This document shows positions 9,955 through 18,858 of a stretch of DNA of 64,000 nt, one piece after another. The stretch covers positions 2,976,001 to 3,040,000 of the forward strand of contig NZ_CP015098.1 in NCBI RefSeq assembly GCF_001611795.1, given 5' to 3'. Under the pieces are notes generated by a model that saw only the letters and a program-made list of their open reading frames with translations, was not told the DNA's origin and searched no databases. A program made the translations under genes and the position numbers. Source of the DNA: Streptomyces qaidamensis (GTDB lineage Bacteria; Actinomycetota; Actinomycetes; Streptomycetales; Streptomycetaceae). Numbering within the stretch: position 1 is the stretch's first letter; every line of letters starts with the position of its first letter.

Positions 9955-11367
9955 GTGGATCGCATCGCCCAGCTCACCACGCGTCCCGCGGGGCGCGAGA
10001 TCGCATACGATCCGGCCGCCGCGCCACCTTCCCTGCAGGTCAGGGCCGCACAGGTGCTGGAGGGCAACTGGACGGGCCAGTCCACCGTGCCCTCGCGCGG
10101 CCTGTATCCGCACCAGTGGTCGTGGGACTCGGCGTTCATCGCGATCGGCCTGCGGCACCTCTCGCCGTTACGGGCCCAGACGGAACTGGAGACGCTGCTG
10201 GCGGCCCAGTGGGCGGACGGGCGGATCCCGCACATCGTCTTCAACCCCTCCGTCCCCCTCGACGCCTACTTCCCGAGCCCCGACTTCTGGCGCTCGTCGG
10301 CCGCCGGGCGGAGGGCGGGCGCCCCGCGCACCGTACAGACCTCCGGGATCGTGCAGCCACCGGTGCACGCGCTGGCCGCGTGGCTGGTGCACCTCGCCGA
10401 CCCGGGCCTGTCCAGGGCACGCGGCTTCCTCGCCCGGGCGTACCCCCGGCTGGCCGCCTGGCACGCCTACCTCCTGCACCGGCGTGACCTCGGCGGGGGC
10501 GGGCTGGTGTCCGTCGTGCACCCCTGGGAGCAGGGCATGGACAACAGCCCGTGCTGGGACCGCCCGTTGTCCCGGGTCGCTCCGGCCCCCGCCCGCTCCT
10601 TCCGCCGCGCCGACCTCGACCACGGCGCCCCCGAGGACCGGCCGACGGATCTGGACTACGGGCGGTACGTGCGGCTGGCGGCCGACTACCGGGACCGCGG
10701 CTACGCCGACGGCCCGGGCGACTTCGCCGTGGAGGACCCGGCGTTCAACGCCCTGCTCGCCGCCTCCGAGTACGCCCTGGCGCGGATCGCCCACGAGTTG
10801 GGCGCGCGGGACCCGGCACGGGAGGCCCGCGCGGAGCGCCTGACCGCGGCCCTGGTGGAGCGGCTGTGGGACCCGGCGGCGGGAATGTTCCTGTGCCGGG
10901 ACGTGCGCGCCGGGGAGCTGATCCCCGAGCGCGGTGTCTCCGGGCTCGTCCCCCTGCTGCTGCCGAGCCTGCCGAGCGACCTCGCGGCCACCCTGGTCCG
11001 TACGGTCTGCGGCCCGCACTTCGGCCTCGGCGGCACGACCCGCCTGGTCCCGAGCTACGACCTGCTCGGCGACGCCTTCGACCCGCACCGCTACTGGCGC
11101 GGCCCGGCCTGGTTCAACACCAACTGGCTGCTGGAGCGCGGGCTGCGGCTGCACGGCGAGCGCGGCCGGGCAGACGCCCTGCGCAAGGGCATGCTGCACA
11201 CCGCCGGCGCCTCCGGCTTCGCGGAGTACGTCGACCCGTACACGGCACAGGCCTGCGGTGTCACCGGCTTCGGCTGGAGTGCCGCGCTCACGCTCGACCT
11301 GCTGCACGACCGGCCCGCACGGGGCAGGAACGGCCTCACGGCGACCAAGGGAGGGGACCGGGAATGA
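9955..11367 (+). CDS. GH63/mannosylglycerate-hydrolase-like glycoside hydrolase
   Basis: Cytoplasmic enzyme of about 470 residues with an (alpha/alpha)6 barrel. Motifs seen are YPHQWSWDSAFIAIGLRH near the N-terminus, GRIPHIVFN, WEQGMDNSP and the late segment SGFAEYVDPYTAQACG followed by FGWSAAL. These match bacterial GH63-type glucosidases and mannosylglycerate or glucosylglycerate hydrolases; the exact substrate is not decidable here. GTG 9955 follows GGGAGAG; a TTG at 9940 with AGGAG seven bases upstream is a possible alternative. It overlaps the debranching-type gene by ATGA and is divergent from a ROK regulator, indicating a sugar-inducible operon. No signal peptide is present. Confidence 0.82.
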   Translation: MDRIAQLTTRPAGREIAYDPAAAPPSLQVRAAQVLEGNWTGQSTVPSRGLYPHQWSWDSAFIAIGLRHLSPLRAQTELETLLAAQWADGRIPHIVFNPSVPLDAYFPSPDFWRSSAAGRRAGAPRTVQTSGIVQPPVHALAAWLVHLADPGLSRARGFLARAYPRLAAWHAYLLHRRDLGGGGLVSVVHPWEQGMDNSPCWDRPLSRVAPAPARSFRRADLDHGAPEDRPTDLDYGRYVRLAADYRDRGYADGPGDFAVEDPAFNALLAASEYALARIAHELGARDPAREARAERLTAALVERLWDPAAGMFLCRDVRAGELIPERGVSGLVPLLLPSLPSDLAATLVRTVCGPHFGLGGTTRLVPSYDLLGDAFDPHRYWRGPAWFNTNWLLERGLRLHGERGRADALRKGMLHTAGASGFAEYVDPYTAQACGVTGFGWSAALTLDLLHDRPARGRNGLTATKGGDRE

Positions 11368-13301
11368 CGGACCGGCATCATCTGCTCGTGCACGGCCGGA
11401 CGTTCGCCGCCGTCGGCGACCGCGGCGACATCAGCGGCTACCGGGGCGGCAGCGCTCCGGACGGCCTGTTCGTACGGGACGCCCGGCATCTGAGCCGGTG
11501 GCAGCTCACCGTCGACGGAGCGGTGCCCGACACGCTGACGCCGGTGGCCGACGGGGACACCGCGCGCTGTGTGCTCGTCCCCCGCGGCGGCCGCGACGAG
11601 CCTCCCGCGTACACGCTCTTCCGCGAACAGGCCGTCGGTGACTCCTCGTTCGTGGAGTCGCTGCGCGTCACCAGCAACCGCCCGGTGCCGACGACCGTCC
11701 ACCTCGCGGTCACCGCCGACGCCGACTTCACCGACCAGTTCGAGCTGCGCTCCGACCACCGCACCTACACCAAGGCCGGCGCCGTCCGCTCCCGCCACGC
11801 CCTCGGGCACGGCGTGGAGTTCGCCTACCGGCGGGGCGAATGGCGTTCCGTCACGACCGTGACGGCCGACCCCCCGCCGGACGCCGTGGAGGAGACCGGC
11901 ACCGGCGCCCGCCGCCTGGCCTGGACGCTGGACCTCGAAGCGCACGGCACCGCCGAGCTGACCCTGCGGGTCATGGCCCGCCCGCACGGTGACCGGCGCG
12001 CCCTGCGCGTGCCCCGCTCCCCCGCCGCCGTCCGGCAGCGGCTGCGCGCCCGCGAGGGCGAGTTCGCGCGAGGCGTGGAGCTTCCCACCGGCTGGCCCGA
12101 GCTGGCCGCCGCCTGCACCCGGGGTCTCGCCGACCTGGCCGCGCTCCAGGTGCCGGCGACCGGCCCCGACGGCGAGGAACTGCGCGTCCCGGCCGCCGGC
12201 GCCCCCTGGTTCCTGACGCTGCTGGGCCGGGACGCCCTGCTGACCTCGCTGTTCGCCCTGCCCTACCGGCCGGGGCCGGCCGCCGCCACCCTGCTGGCGC
12301 TCGCCGCCACCCAGGCCACCGGGAGCAGCGCCGACGGGATCGCCCAGCCCGGCAAGATCGTGCACGAGGTACGGCACGGCGAACTGGCCCACTTCGGCCA
12401 GGTCCCCTACGGCCGCTACTACGGCTCGGTCGACGCCACCCCGCTGTTCCTCGTGCTGCTCGGCGCGTACACCGAGCACACCGGGGACACCGGCCCGGCG
12501 CGCCGCCTCGAACCCCACGCCCGCGCCGCCGTCGGCTGGATGCTCGACCACGGTGGCCTGACCTCGCGCGGCTACCTCGTCTACCGCGCCGACCAGGGCG
12601 GCCTCGCCAACCAGAACTGGAAGGACTCCCCCGGCGCCATCTGCTCCGCCGAAGGCACCCGCCCCCATGGGCCGGTGACGGCGGCGGGCGCCCAGGGCTA
12701 CGCCTACGACGCCCTGCGCCGCACGGCGGGCCTGGCCCGCACGGTGTGGCAGGACACGACCTACGCGCACCTGCTGGAACAGGCGGCCGGCGACCTGCGC
12801 GACCGGTTCCGGCGCGACTTCTGGATGCCGGAGCACTCCTTCCCCGCCCTCGCGCTCGACGGCAGGGGTGAGCAGGTCGACGCGCTGGCCTCCGACGCCG
12901 GGCACCTGCTGTGGTCGGGGCTGCTGGACAAGGAGCAGGGCGAACTCGCCGGCCGGCGGCTGCTCGAACCGGACTTCTTCTCCGGCTGGGGCGTCCGCAC
13001 CCTCGCGGCCGGGCAGCCGGCCTACCACCCGCTCTCCTACCACCGCGGCTCGGTCTGGCCGCACGACAACGCGCTGATCGCACTGGGCCTGGCCCGCTAC
13101 GGGCTGCACGACGAGGCCCGCGCGATCGCCCACGGCCTGGTCGACGCGGCGGCCGCGACCGGCCACCGGCTCCCGGAGGTCCTCGCGGGCTACGGCCGTG
13201 ACACCCACCCGGAGCCGGTGCCGTACCCGCACGCGTGCGTGCGGGAATCCCGTTCGGCGTCGGCCCCGTTGGCGCTGCTCACGGCGGTCGGCGTGGTCTG
13301 A
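11364..13301 (+). CDS. Glycogen-debranching-type amylo-alpha-1,6-glucosidase
   Basis: Protein of 645 residues. The N-terminal half (to about residue 270) is the beta-sandwich domain of bacterial debranching-like enzymes (FVRDARHLSRWQLTVDG). The C-terminal half is an (alpha/alpha)6 domain with FLTLLGRDALLTSLFALP, AQPGKIVHEVRHGELAH, YYGSVDATPLFL and HRGSVWPHDNALIALGL, which resemble the active-site elements of GDE-type glucosidases. It starts by ATGA overlap with the upstream hydrolase, behind an AGGGAGGGGA site, so the two are made together. The likely job is intracellular breakdown of a glucan or glycoside. It lacks a signal peptide. A strong hairpin ends the operon. Confidence 0.85.
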   Translation: MTDRHHLLVHGRTFAAVGDRGDISGYRGGSAPDGLFVRDARHLSRWQLTVDGAVPDTLTPVADGDTARCVLVPRGGRDEPPAYTLFREQAVGDSSFVESLRVTSNRPVPTTVHLAVTADADFTDQFELRSDHRTYTKAGAVRSRHALGHGVEFAYRRGEWRSVTTVTADPPPDAVEETGTGARRLAWTLDLEAHGTAELTLRVMARPHGDRRALRVPRSPAAVRQRLRAREGEFARGVELPTGWPELAAACTRGLADLAALQVPATGPDGEELRVPAAGAPWFLTLLGRDALLTSLFALPYRPGPAAATLLALAATQATGSSADGIAQPGKIVHEVRHGELAHFGQVPYGRYYGSVDATPLFLVLLGAYTEHTGDTGPARRLEPHARAAVGWMLDHGGLTSRGYLVYRADQGGLANQNWKDSPGAICSAEGTRPHGPVTAAGAQGYAYDALRRTAGLARTVWQDTTYAHLLEQAAGDLRDRFRRDFWMPEHSFPALALDGRGEQVDALASDAGHLLWSGLLDKEQGELAGRRLLEPDFFSGWGVRTLAAGQPAYHPLSYHRGSVWPHDNALIALGLARYGLHDEARAIAHGLVDAAAATGHRLPEVLAGYGRDTHPEPVPYPHACVRESRSASAPLALLTAVGVV

Positions 13302-13387
13302 GGGCCGGTTGGTCCGCCGTTTGCCGGGTGTTTGCCGAGCGCTGGTCCGGCGGGCTGAACACACCTGGGGAGCGCCCCGTACGGAAC

Positions 13388-13423
13388 GGTGGCGGACCCG
13401 CACCCCCACGCGGGTCCGCCACC
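13388..13423 (+). terminator. Terminator hairpin of the glycosidase operon
   Basis: A perfect 14-bp inverted repeat (GGTGGCGGACCCGC and complement) with an 8-base loop lies 87 bases after the debranching gene and 32 bases before the next start. Confidence 0.7.
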
Positions 13424-13454
13424 TCACCGGGCTTTGAACGGGAAGGACCTCCGG

Positions 13455-15284
13455 GTGCCTGTCTTCACACGCTTCAGCGGGTCGTCACAGCCGGGTGACG
13501 GCGTACCCGAGGCCGAGGACGAGCCGGCGGGCGGGGAGCGGGAGGACGGCGAGAGAGAGGCAACGGCAGCACCCGGTCCGGGCCCGGCCGCCTCCCGGAC
13601 CCCCCTCGGGCACCACCTCACCCGCCTGCGCACCCGGCGCACCCGGCACCCCCGGACGGCCCGCGCGCTCCACCTGACCACCACCGCCCTCGCCGCCGTC
13701 CTGGTCCTCGGCGCGCTGCTGCTGCCCAACACCCTCCCCGCCCTCGAAGCGGCCGGCTTCGCGCGGATCCCGGCCGAGGCGGTCATCGGGGCCGTCGTCG
13801 TGCTGGCGCTGCCGCGTCGGCCCCGACTGGTGGCGGCGGTGCTGTACGGGCTCGGCCTGACCGTCCTGACCACGGTGAACCTGCTCGACATGGGGTTCAA
13901 CGAGTACCTGGGCCGGGGCTTCAACGCCGCGCTCGACTGGGATCTGCTGCCCGACGCGCAGGCGTACGTCGAGGACACGCTGGGCGGAGGTGTGGCGACG
14001 GCCGCCGCGGTCGGCGCGGTCGTGCTCGTGCTGCTCGTGGCGGCCGTCATGGTCGCGGCGTCGATCCGGCTCGCGACCGTACTGGCCCGTCACCGGGTAC
14101 GGGCGACCAAGGGTGCCCTGATCGCCGGCACCGTCTGGGTCACCTGCTCCGCGCTGGGCCTGACCCTGTTCGGCGGGCCGATCGCCTCCGAGCGCGGAGC
14201 CGGAGCCCTCCGGGCGCACGCGCAGCGGACGGTGCAGTCGCTGCGGGACGAGGCCGCGTTCGTGAAGCAGTCGAAGGCGGACACCTTCGGCAACACCCCG
14301 CCCGCACAGCTGCTCCCGGACCTGCGCGGCAAGGACGTGATCTTCACGTTCATCGAGAGCTACGGCCGCAGCGCCGTCGAGGACCCGATCATGGCGCCGG
14401 GCGTCGGCCGGACCCTCGACACCAGCACCAAGGTCCTGGAGAAGGCCGGTTTCGCCGCCCGCAGCGGCTGGCTGACCTCGGCGACGTACGGGGGCAGCAG
14501 CTGGCTCGGCCACTCCACGACCATGTCCGGACTGTGGATCGACAACCAGCGCCGCTACCGCACGGTCAGCGCGGGCGACCACCTCACCCTCACCAAGGCC
14601 TTCCAGAAGACCGGCGCCTGGGACACCGTCGGCGTCATGCCGGGCGTGCAAAAGGGCTGGCCTGAGGAGAAGTGGTACGGCCTAGACAAGCTCTACGACT
14701 CCCGCGACCTGGGCTACCGGGGACCGAAGTTCAGCTGGTCGACCATGCCCGACCAGTACGCGCTGGAGGCGTTCCAGCGGCAGGTGCACGGCAAGAAGCG
14801 CGACAAGCCGCTGATGTCGTTCGTCATCCTGACCTCAAGCCACCAGCCCTGGGCGCCCCTCCCCGAGATGGTCGGCTGGGACGAACTCGGCGACGGCTCG
14901 GTCTTCGCCGCCATCCAGAAGGCCGGCAACAAGGCCTCGGACGTCCTCACCGACACCACCAAGTCCCGCGAGGAGTACGGCAGGTCCATCCAGTACTCGC
15001 TCACCAGCCTCACCCAGTGGCTGGAGCGCTACGGCACCGACGACACCGTGCTGGTCTTCCTCGGCGACCACCAGCCCATCGCCCGGGTCAGCGGGAACGG
15101 CGCCTCCCGGGACGTGCCGGTGTCGATCGTCGCGAAGGACCCGAAGGTCCTGGACAAGGTCGCCGGCTGGAACTGGACGGAGGGCCTCAAACCCGACCGG
15201 GACGCGCCCGTGTGGAAGATGAGCTCGTTCCGCGACCGCTTCCTGAAGGCGTTCGGCTCCACACCGCACCCCTCCAAGGGCTGA
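13455..15284 (+). CDS. Membrane-anchored sulfatase/LTA-synthase-superfamily protein
   Basis: Protein of 609 residues. After a charged cytoplasmic tail of about 70 residues come four to five transmembrane segments (for example LHLTTTALAAVLVLGALLLP and VGAVVLVLLVAAVMVAASI) to about residue 245. An outward-facing alkaline-phosphatase-superfamily domain follows, with VIFTFIESYGRSAV as the metal/nucleophile region and VFLGDHQPIARVSG as the second metal motif. Such proteins transfer or remove phosphoglycerol or sulfate groups at the cell surface. GTG 13455 follows AAGGA by seven bases. The gene meets dusB head-to-head on the opposite strand with no gap. Confidence 0.8.
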   Translation: MPVFTRFSGSSQPGDGVPEAEDEPAGGEREDGEREATAAPGPGPAASRTPLGHHLTRLRTRRTRHPRTARALHLTTTALAAVLVLGALLLPNTLPALEAAGFARIPAEAVIGAVVVLALPRRPRLVAAVLYGLGLTVLTTVNLLDMGFNEYLGRGFNAALDWDLLPDAQAYVEDTLGGGVATAAAVGAVVLVLLVAAVMVAASIRLATVLARHRVRATKGALIAGTVWVTCSALGLTLFGGPIASERGAGALRAHAQRTVQSLRDEAAFVKQSKADTFGNTPPAQLLPDLRGKDVIFTFIESYGRSAVEDPIMAPGVGRTLDTSTKVLEKAGFAARSGWLTSATYGGSSWLGHSTTMSGLWIDNQRRYRTVSAGDHLTLTKAFQKTGAWDTVGVMPGVQKGWPEEKWYGLDKLYDSRDLGYRGPKFSWSTMPDQYALEAFQRQVHGKKRDKPLMSFVILTSSHQPWAPLPEMVGWDELGDGSVFAAIQKAGNKASDVLTDTTKSREEYGRSIQYSLTSLTQWLERYGTDDTVLVFLGDHQPIARVSGNGASRDVPVSIVAKDPKVLDKVAGWNWTEGLKPDRDAPVWKMSSFRDRFLKAFGSTPHPSKG

Positions 15285-16418
15285 TCAGCCGCCCGAGGTG
15301 TCCAGCTCGGCGTCCTCGCCGACCCCGGCACAGTCGTAGGGGTCCTTCAGCCAGCCGTCCGGCAGCACCACCCTGTTGTTGCCGGACGTACGGCCCCGGG
15401 GCCCGTCGGCGCCGGTCGGCCAGGGCTGGTCGAGGTCCAGCTCGTCCAGGCCGGAGCGCAGTTCCTCCAGCGAGGAGGTGATCGCGAGGCGCTTGCGCAT
15501 CTCGGAACCGACCGCGAAGCCCTTGAGGTACCAGGCGACGTGCTTGCGGAAGTCGATCACGCCCCGGGCCTCGTCGCCGATCCACTCGCCGAGCAGGGTG
15601 GCGTGCCGGACCATGACGTCGGCGACCTCGCGCAGGGCGGGGCGGGCGATGTCCTCGGTGCGGCCCTCGAAGGCGGCGACCAGGTCCGAGAACAGCCACG
15701 GCCGCCCGAGGCAGCCGCGGCCCACGACCACGCCGTCGCAGCCGGTCTCGCGCACCATCCGCAGGGCGTCCTCGGCCGACCAGATGTCGCCGTTGCCGAG
15801 GACCGGGATCTCCGGCACGTGCTCCTTCAGCCGGGCGATGGCCTCCCAGTCGGCGGTGCCGCCGTAGTGCTGGGCGGCGGTGCGGCCGTGCAGGGCGATG
15901 GCGGTGACGCCCTCCTCGACGGCGATCCGGCCCGCGTCGAGGAAGGTGATGTGGTCGTCGTCGATGCCCTTGCGCATCTTCATCGTCACGGGCAGATCAC
16001 CGGCGCCGCTGACGGCCTCGCGCAGGATGGCCCGCAGCAGGTTCCGCTTGTACGGCAGAGCGGAGCCGCCGCCCTTGCGGGTCACCTTCGGCACCGGGCA
16101 GCCGAAGTTCAGGTCGATGTGGTCGGCGAGGTCCTCCTCCGCGATCATGCGGACGGCCTTGCCGACGGTCGCCGGGTCCACGCCGTACAACTGGATCGAC
16201 CGGGGCCGCTCCGACTCGTCGAAGTGGATGAGCTGCATGGTCTTCTCGTTGCGCTCGACCAGCGCCCTGGTGGTGATCATCTCGCTGACGAACAGGCCCT
16301 TGCCACCGCTGAACTCCCGGCACAGGGTGCGGAAGGGCGCGTTGGTGATCCCGGCCATGGGGGCCAGGACGACGGGCGGCTGGACGGTGTGCGGGCCGAT
16401 CTCCAGGGGCGTGGACAT
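15285..16418 (-). CDS. dusB: tRNA-dihydrouridine synthase
   Basis: FMN-dependent enzyme that reduces uridines in the tRNA D-loop. The 377-residue protein has the TIM-barrel signature APMAGITNAPFR, the catalytic Cys in LNFGCPVPKVTRKGGG, FMN-contacting MKMRKG and GRTAAQHYGG, and VLGNGDIWSAEDA. Length and motifs fit the bacterial DusB group. Its stop (15285) abuts the stop of the convergent sulfatase-like gene so that the two stops form TGATCA. It is divergent from the MFS exporter at 16498. Confidence 0.94.
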   Translation of the reverse strand: MSTPLEIGPHTVQPPVVLAPMAGITNAPFRTLCREFSGGKGLFVSEMITTRALVERNEKTMQLIHFDESERPRSIQLYGVDPATVGKAVRMIAEEDLADHIDLNFGCPVPKVTRKGGGSALPYKRNLLRAILREAVSGAGDLPVTMKMRKGIDDDHITFLDAGRIAVEEGVTAIALHGRTAAQHYGGTADWEAIARLKEHVPEIPVLGNGDIWSAEDALRMVRETGCDGVVVGRGCLGRPWLFSDLVAAFEGRTEDIARPALREVADVMVRHATLLGEWIGDEARGVIDFRKHVAWYLKGFAVGSEMRKRLAITSSLEELRSGLDELDLDQPWPTGADGPRGRTSGNNRVVLPDGWLKDPYDCAGVGEDAELDTSGG

Positions 16419-16423
16419 GCCTC

Positions 16424-16459
16424 CATTGTGCCGTGCAATGAAACGTGCAATGAATCATT
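16424..16459. promoter_or_regulatory. Repeat cluster between dusB and the MFS exporter
   Basis: Two copies of CGTGCAATGAA start 12 bases apart (16432 and 16444). They overlap an inverted repeat CATTG/CAATG (16424-16440) and an exact 11-base palindrome AATGAATCATT (16449-16459). The cluster lies just upstream of the exporter start and looks like a repressor operator; no regulator gene is adjacent. Confidence 0.4.
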
Positions 16460-16497
16460 AGTTAGCAACACTATCGACATTGGCTACGATGGACCGC

Positions 16498-17943
16498 ATG
16501 CCCGAGCTCAGTCACCGCCGCCGCATGCTGGTGCTCGCGATCTGCTGCCTGAGCCTGCTGATCGTGAGCCTCGACAACACGGTCCTGAACGTGGCCCTGC
16601 CCGCCATACAGCAGGACCTGCACGCCGGCACGTCAGGTCTGCAGTGGACCATCGACGCGTACACGCTCGTCCTGGCCTCGCTGCTGATGCTCGCGGGCTC
16701 CACGGCCGACCGGATCGGCCGCAAGCGGGTCTTCATGGCGGGTCTGGTCGTCTTCACCATCGGCTCGGTCCTGTGCTCCCTGGCGCCGAACCTTCAGGCG
16801 CTGGTCGCCTTCCGGATGGTCCAGGCGGTGGGCGGCTCGATGCTGAACCCGGTCGCCATGTCGATCATCACCAACACGTTCACCGACCCGCGCGGGCGGG
16901 CCCGGGCGATCGGCGTCTGGGGAGCGGTCGTCGGCATCTCCATGGCCGCCGGCCCGCTGGTGGGGGGCCTCCTGGTCGACTCCGTCGGCTGGCGCTCCAT
17001 CTTCTGGATCAATCTGCCGGTGGGTCTGGCGGCCCTGCTGCTCACCCTGCGCTTCGTCCCCGAGTCCCGCGCGCCGCGCGCCCGCCGCCCCGACCCGGTC
17101 GGGCAGGTGCTGGTGATCGTGCTGTTCGGCTCCCTGACGTACGCGATCATCGAGGCGCCGAGCACCCCGTTCCGGTCCGTCGCGCCCCTGGCCGTCGTCG
17201 CCCTGGCCGCCCTTGCGGCACTGCTCGTCCACGAGCCGCGCCGCAAGGAACCGCTGATCGACCTGCGCTTCTTCCGCTCGGCGCCGTTCAGCGGGGCCAC
17301 GGTCATCGCGATCAGCGCGTTCGCCGCGCTCGGCGGCTTCCTCTTCCTGTCCACGCTGTACCTGCAGAACGTACGCGGCCTGAGCGCCCTGGAGGCGGGT
17401 CTGTGGATGCTGCCCATGGCGGTCCCGACGTTCCTGTGCGCGCCGCTGTCGGGCCGCCTGGTGGGCACGCGCGGCCCCCGTCTGCCCCTGCTGATCGCGG
17501 GCTTCGCGATGACGACGAGCGGTGTCCTGTTCGCCGCGTTCGAGACGGAGACGTCGAACGTCACGCTCTTCGCCGGCTACGTCCTCTTCGGCATCGGCTT
17601 CGGTTTCGTCAACGCGCCCATCACCAACACGGCGGTCTCCGGCATGCCGCGCGCCCAGGCGGGCGTGGCCGCCGCGGTCGCCTCCACGAGCCGGCAGCTG
17701 GGCCAGACGCTGGGTGTCGCCGTGGTGGGCGCGGTGCTCGCCTCGGGCATCGGCTCGTCCTCCTACCGCGAGGCCTTCGTGTCCGCGGCGCGGCCCGGCT
17801 GGTGGATCCTCGTGGGGTGCGGCTTCGCGGTCCTGGCGCTGGGGGCGGTGACGAGCGGACGGTGGGCCAGGGGCACCGCCGAGCGGGCCGCGGAGCGGCT
17901 GGAGGCGGCGGAGGTACGCCAGACCGTCGGGACGAGCGGCTGA
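16498..17943 (+). CDS. MFS drug exporter, DHA2 (14-helix) family
   Basis: Proton-driven membrane exporter of about 481 residues. Helix 1 has the family motif SLDNTVLNVALPAIQ, and the loop 2-3 motif A appears as GSTADRIGRKRVF. Motif C of exporters is seen around AAGPLVGGLLVDSVGWR, which is followed by FWINLPVG, typical of the EmrB/QacA class. Fourteen hydrophobic segments can be counted. ATG 16498 or 16489 are both possible; neither has a good ribosome site, so a short or absent leader is possible. Substrates are unknown. Confidence 0.88.
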   Translation: MPELSHRRRMLVLAICCLSLLIVSLDNTVLNVALPAIQQDLHAGTSGLQWTIDAYTLVLASLLMLAGSTADRIGRKRVFMAGLVVFTIGSVLCSLAPNLQALVAFRMVQAVGGSMLNPVAMSIITNTFTDPRGRARAIGVWGAVVGISMAAGPLVGGLLVDSVGWRSIFWINLPVGLAALLLTLRFVPESRAPRARRPDPVGQVLVIVLFGSLTYAIIEAPSTPFRSVAPLAVVALAALAALLVHEPRRKEPLIDLRFFRSAPFSGATVIAISAFAALGGFLFLSTLYLQNVRGLSALEAGLWMLPMAVPTFLCAPLSGRLVGTRGPRLPLLIAGFAMTTSGVLFAAFETETSNVTLFAGYVLFGIGFGFVNAPITNTAVSGMPRAQAGVAAAVASTSRQLGQTLGVAVVGAVLASGIGSSSYREAFVSAARPGWWILVGCGFAVLALGAVTSGRWARGTAERAAERLEAAEVRQTVGTSG

Positions 17944-18006
17944 GTCCGGAACGGCTCCCGGGCCCGGCGGTCGCCGGTGCCGGCCGATTCTGCGACTGGG
18001 GTCGGC

Positions 18007-18441
18007 TCAGTCGAGACAGAACTCGTTGCCCTCGATGTCCTGCATCACGATGCACGACTCGTCGTACTCGTCGGCGAGCAGCACGCGCACACGTGTGGCG
18101 CCGAGCGCGACCAGCCGTGCGCACTCGGCTTCGAGCGTGGCGAGGCGTTCCTCGCCCACGAGCCCGGTGCCCACGCGCACGTCCAGATGCACCCGGTTCT
18201 TGACGACCTTGCCTTCGGGGACGCGCTGGAAATACAGCCGCGGGCCCACACCCGAGGGATCACCGCAGACGAACCCCGCACCCTGACGCTCGGGCGGCAG
18301 GGTGCGCTCGTAGTCGCCCCACTTCGCGAACCCCTCCGGCGGGGGCGGTACGACGTACCCCAGCACCTCGCACCAGAAGCGGGCCACCCGCTCGGGCTCC
18401 GCGCAATCGAACGTGACCTGGACCTGCCTGATCGATGACAT
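18007..18441 (-). CDS. VOC-superfamily (glyoxalase-like) protein
   Basis: A 144-residue protein with two beta-alpha-beta-beta-beta units: VQVTFDCAEPERVARFWCEV at the start and VHLDVRVGTG, then VMQDIEGNEFCLD at the end. This matches the 'Glyoxalase_6' type of small VOC proteins common in actinomycetes. Function could be a lyase, a dioxygenase or drug binding; nothing in the context decides. It is a single gene on the minus strand. Confidence 0.8.
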   Translation of the reverse strand: MSSIRQVQVTFDCAEPERVARFWCEVLGYVVPPPPEGFAKWGDYERTLPPERQGAGFVCGDPSGVGPRLYFQRVPEGKVVKNRVHLDVRVGTGLVGEERLATLEAECARLVALGATRVRVLLADEYDESCIVMQDIEGNEFCLD

Positions 18442-18634
18442 CGGCGCACCCTAGCAGGGCTCCGTCGCTCATCTCCCGGTATATATCGGCAGGTTGTCGT
18501 GCGGCACCACGCGCATCGGACCCGTCGGCGTCTGAGAACTCGTCCCCGGGGAAACCCTGTTGATGTTGGTCTTGCTGCACACTCCTTGCTGCGAGCAGAC
18601 CGGAACGCCGGATTTCTCGACACGGGAGGGCGCC

Positions 18635-18841
18635 ATGACGCAGATCGACACGAGCAAGGTCAGCCGCTGGGACCAGCACGGCCGGGAGCATGTGGTGCGT
18701 GTGCACCGGACGGGCGTGCAGCGCACGATCAGATGCGACACCTGCGGCTGGCGCAGAAGTGCCCAGTTCCTGCCCTGGCTGAAGGCGGAGGAGCACTTGG
18801 CGGAGGCCCACCAGGCGACGGTGGACCCGACGGCGGCGTGA
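18635..18841 (+). CDS. Small protein with a C2H2-like zinc-binding pattern
   Basis: A 68-residue acidic-to-neutral protein starting MTQIDTSKVSRWDQHGRE behind a clear GGGAGGG site. It contains CDTCGW and, about 20 residues later, HLAEAH, a C-x2-C...H-x4-H arrangement that could hold zinc. I recall similar short proteins in other Streptomyces but know of no function. The 193 bases before it are gene-free and probably hold its promoter. It could be a nucleic-acid-binding or partner-binding micro-zinc-finger. Confidence 0.65.
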   Translation: MTQIDTSKVSRWDQHGREHVVRVHRTGVQRTIRCDTCGWRRSAQFLPWLKAEEHLAEAHQATVDPTAA

Positions 18842-18858
18842 GCCGGCCCGGTCACCTG

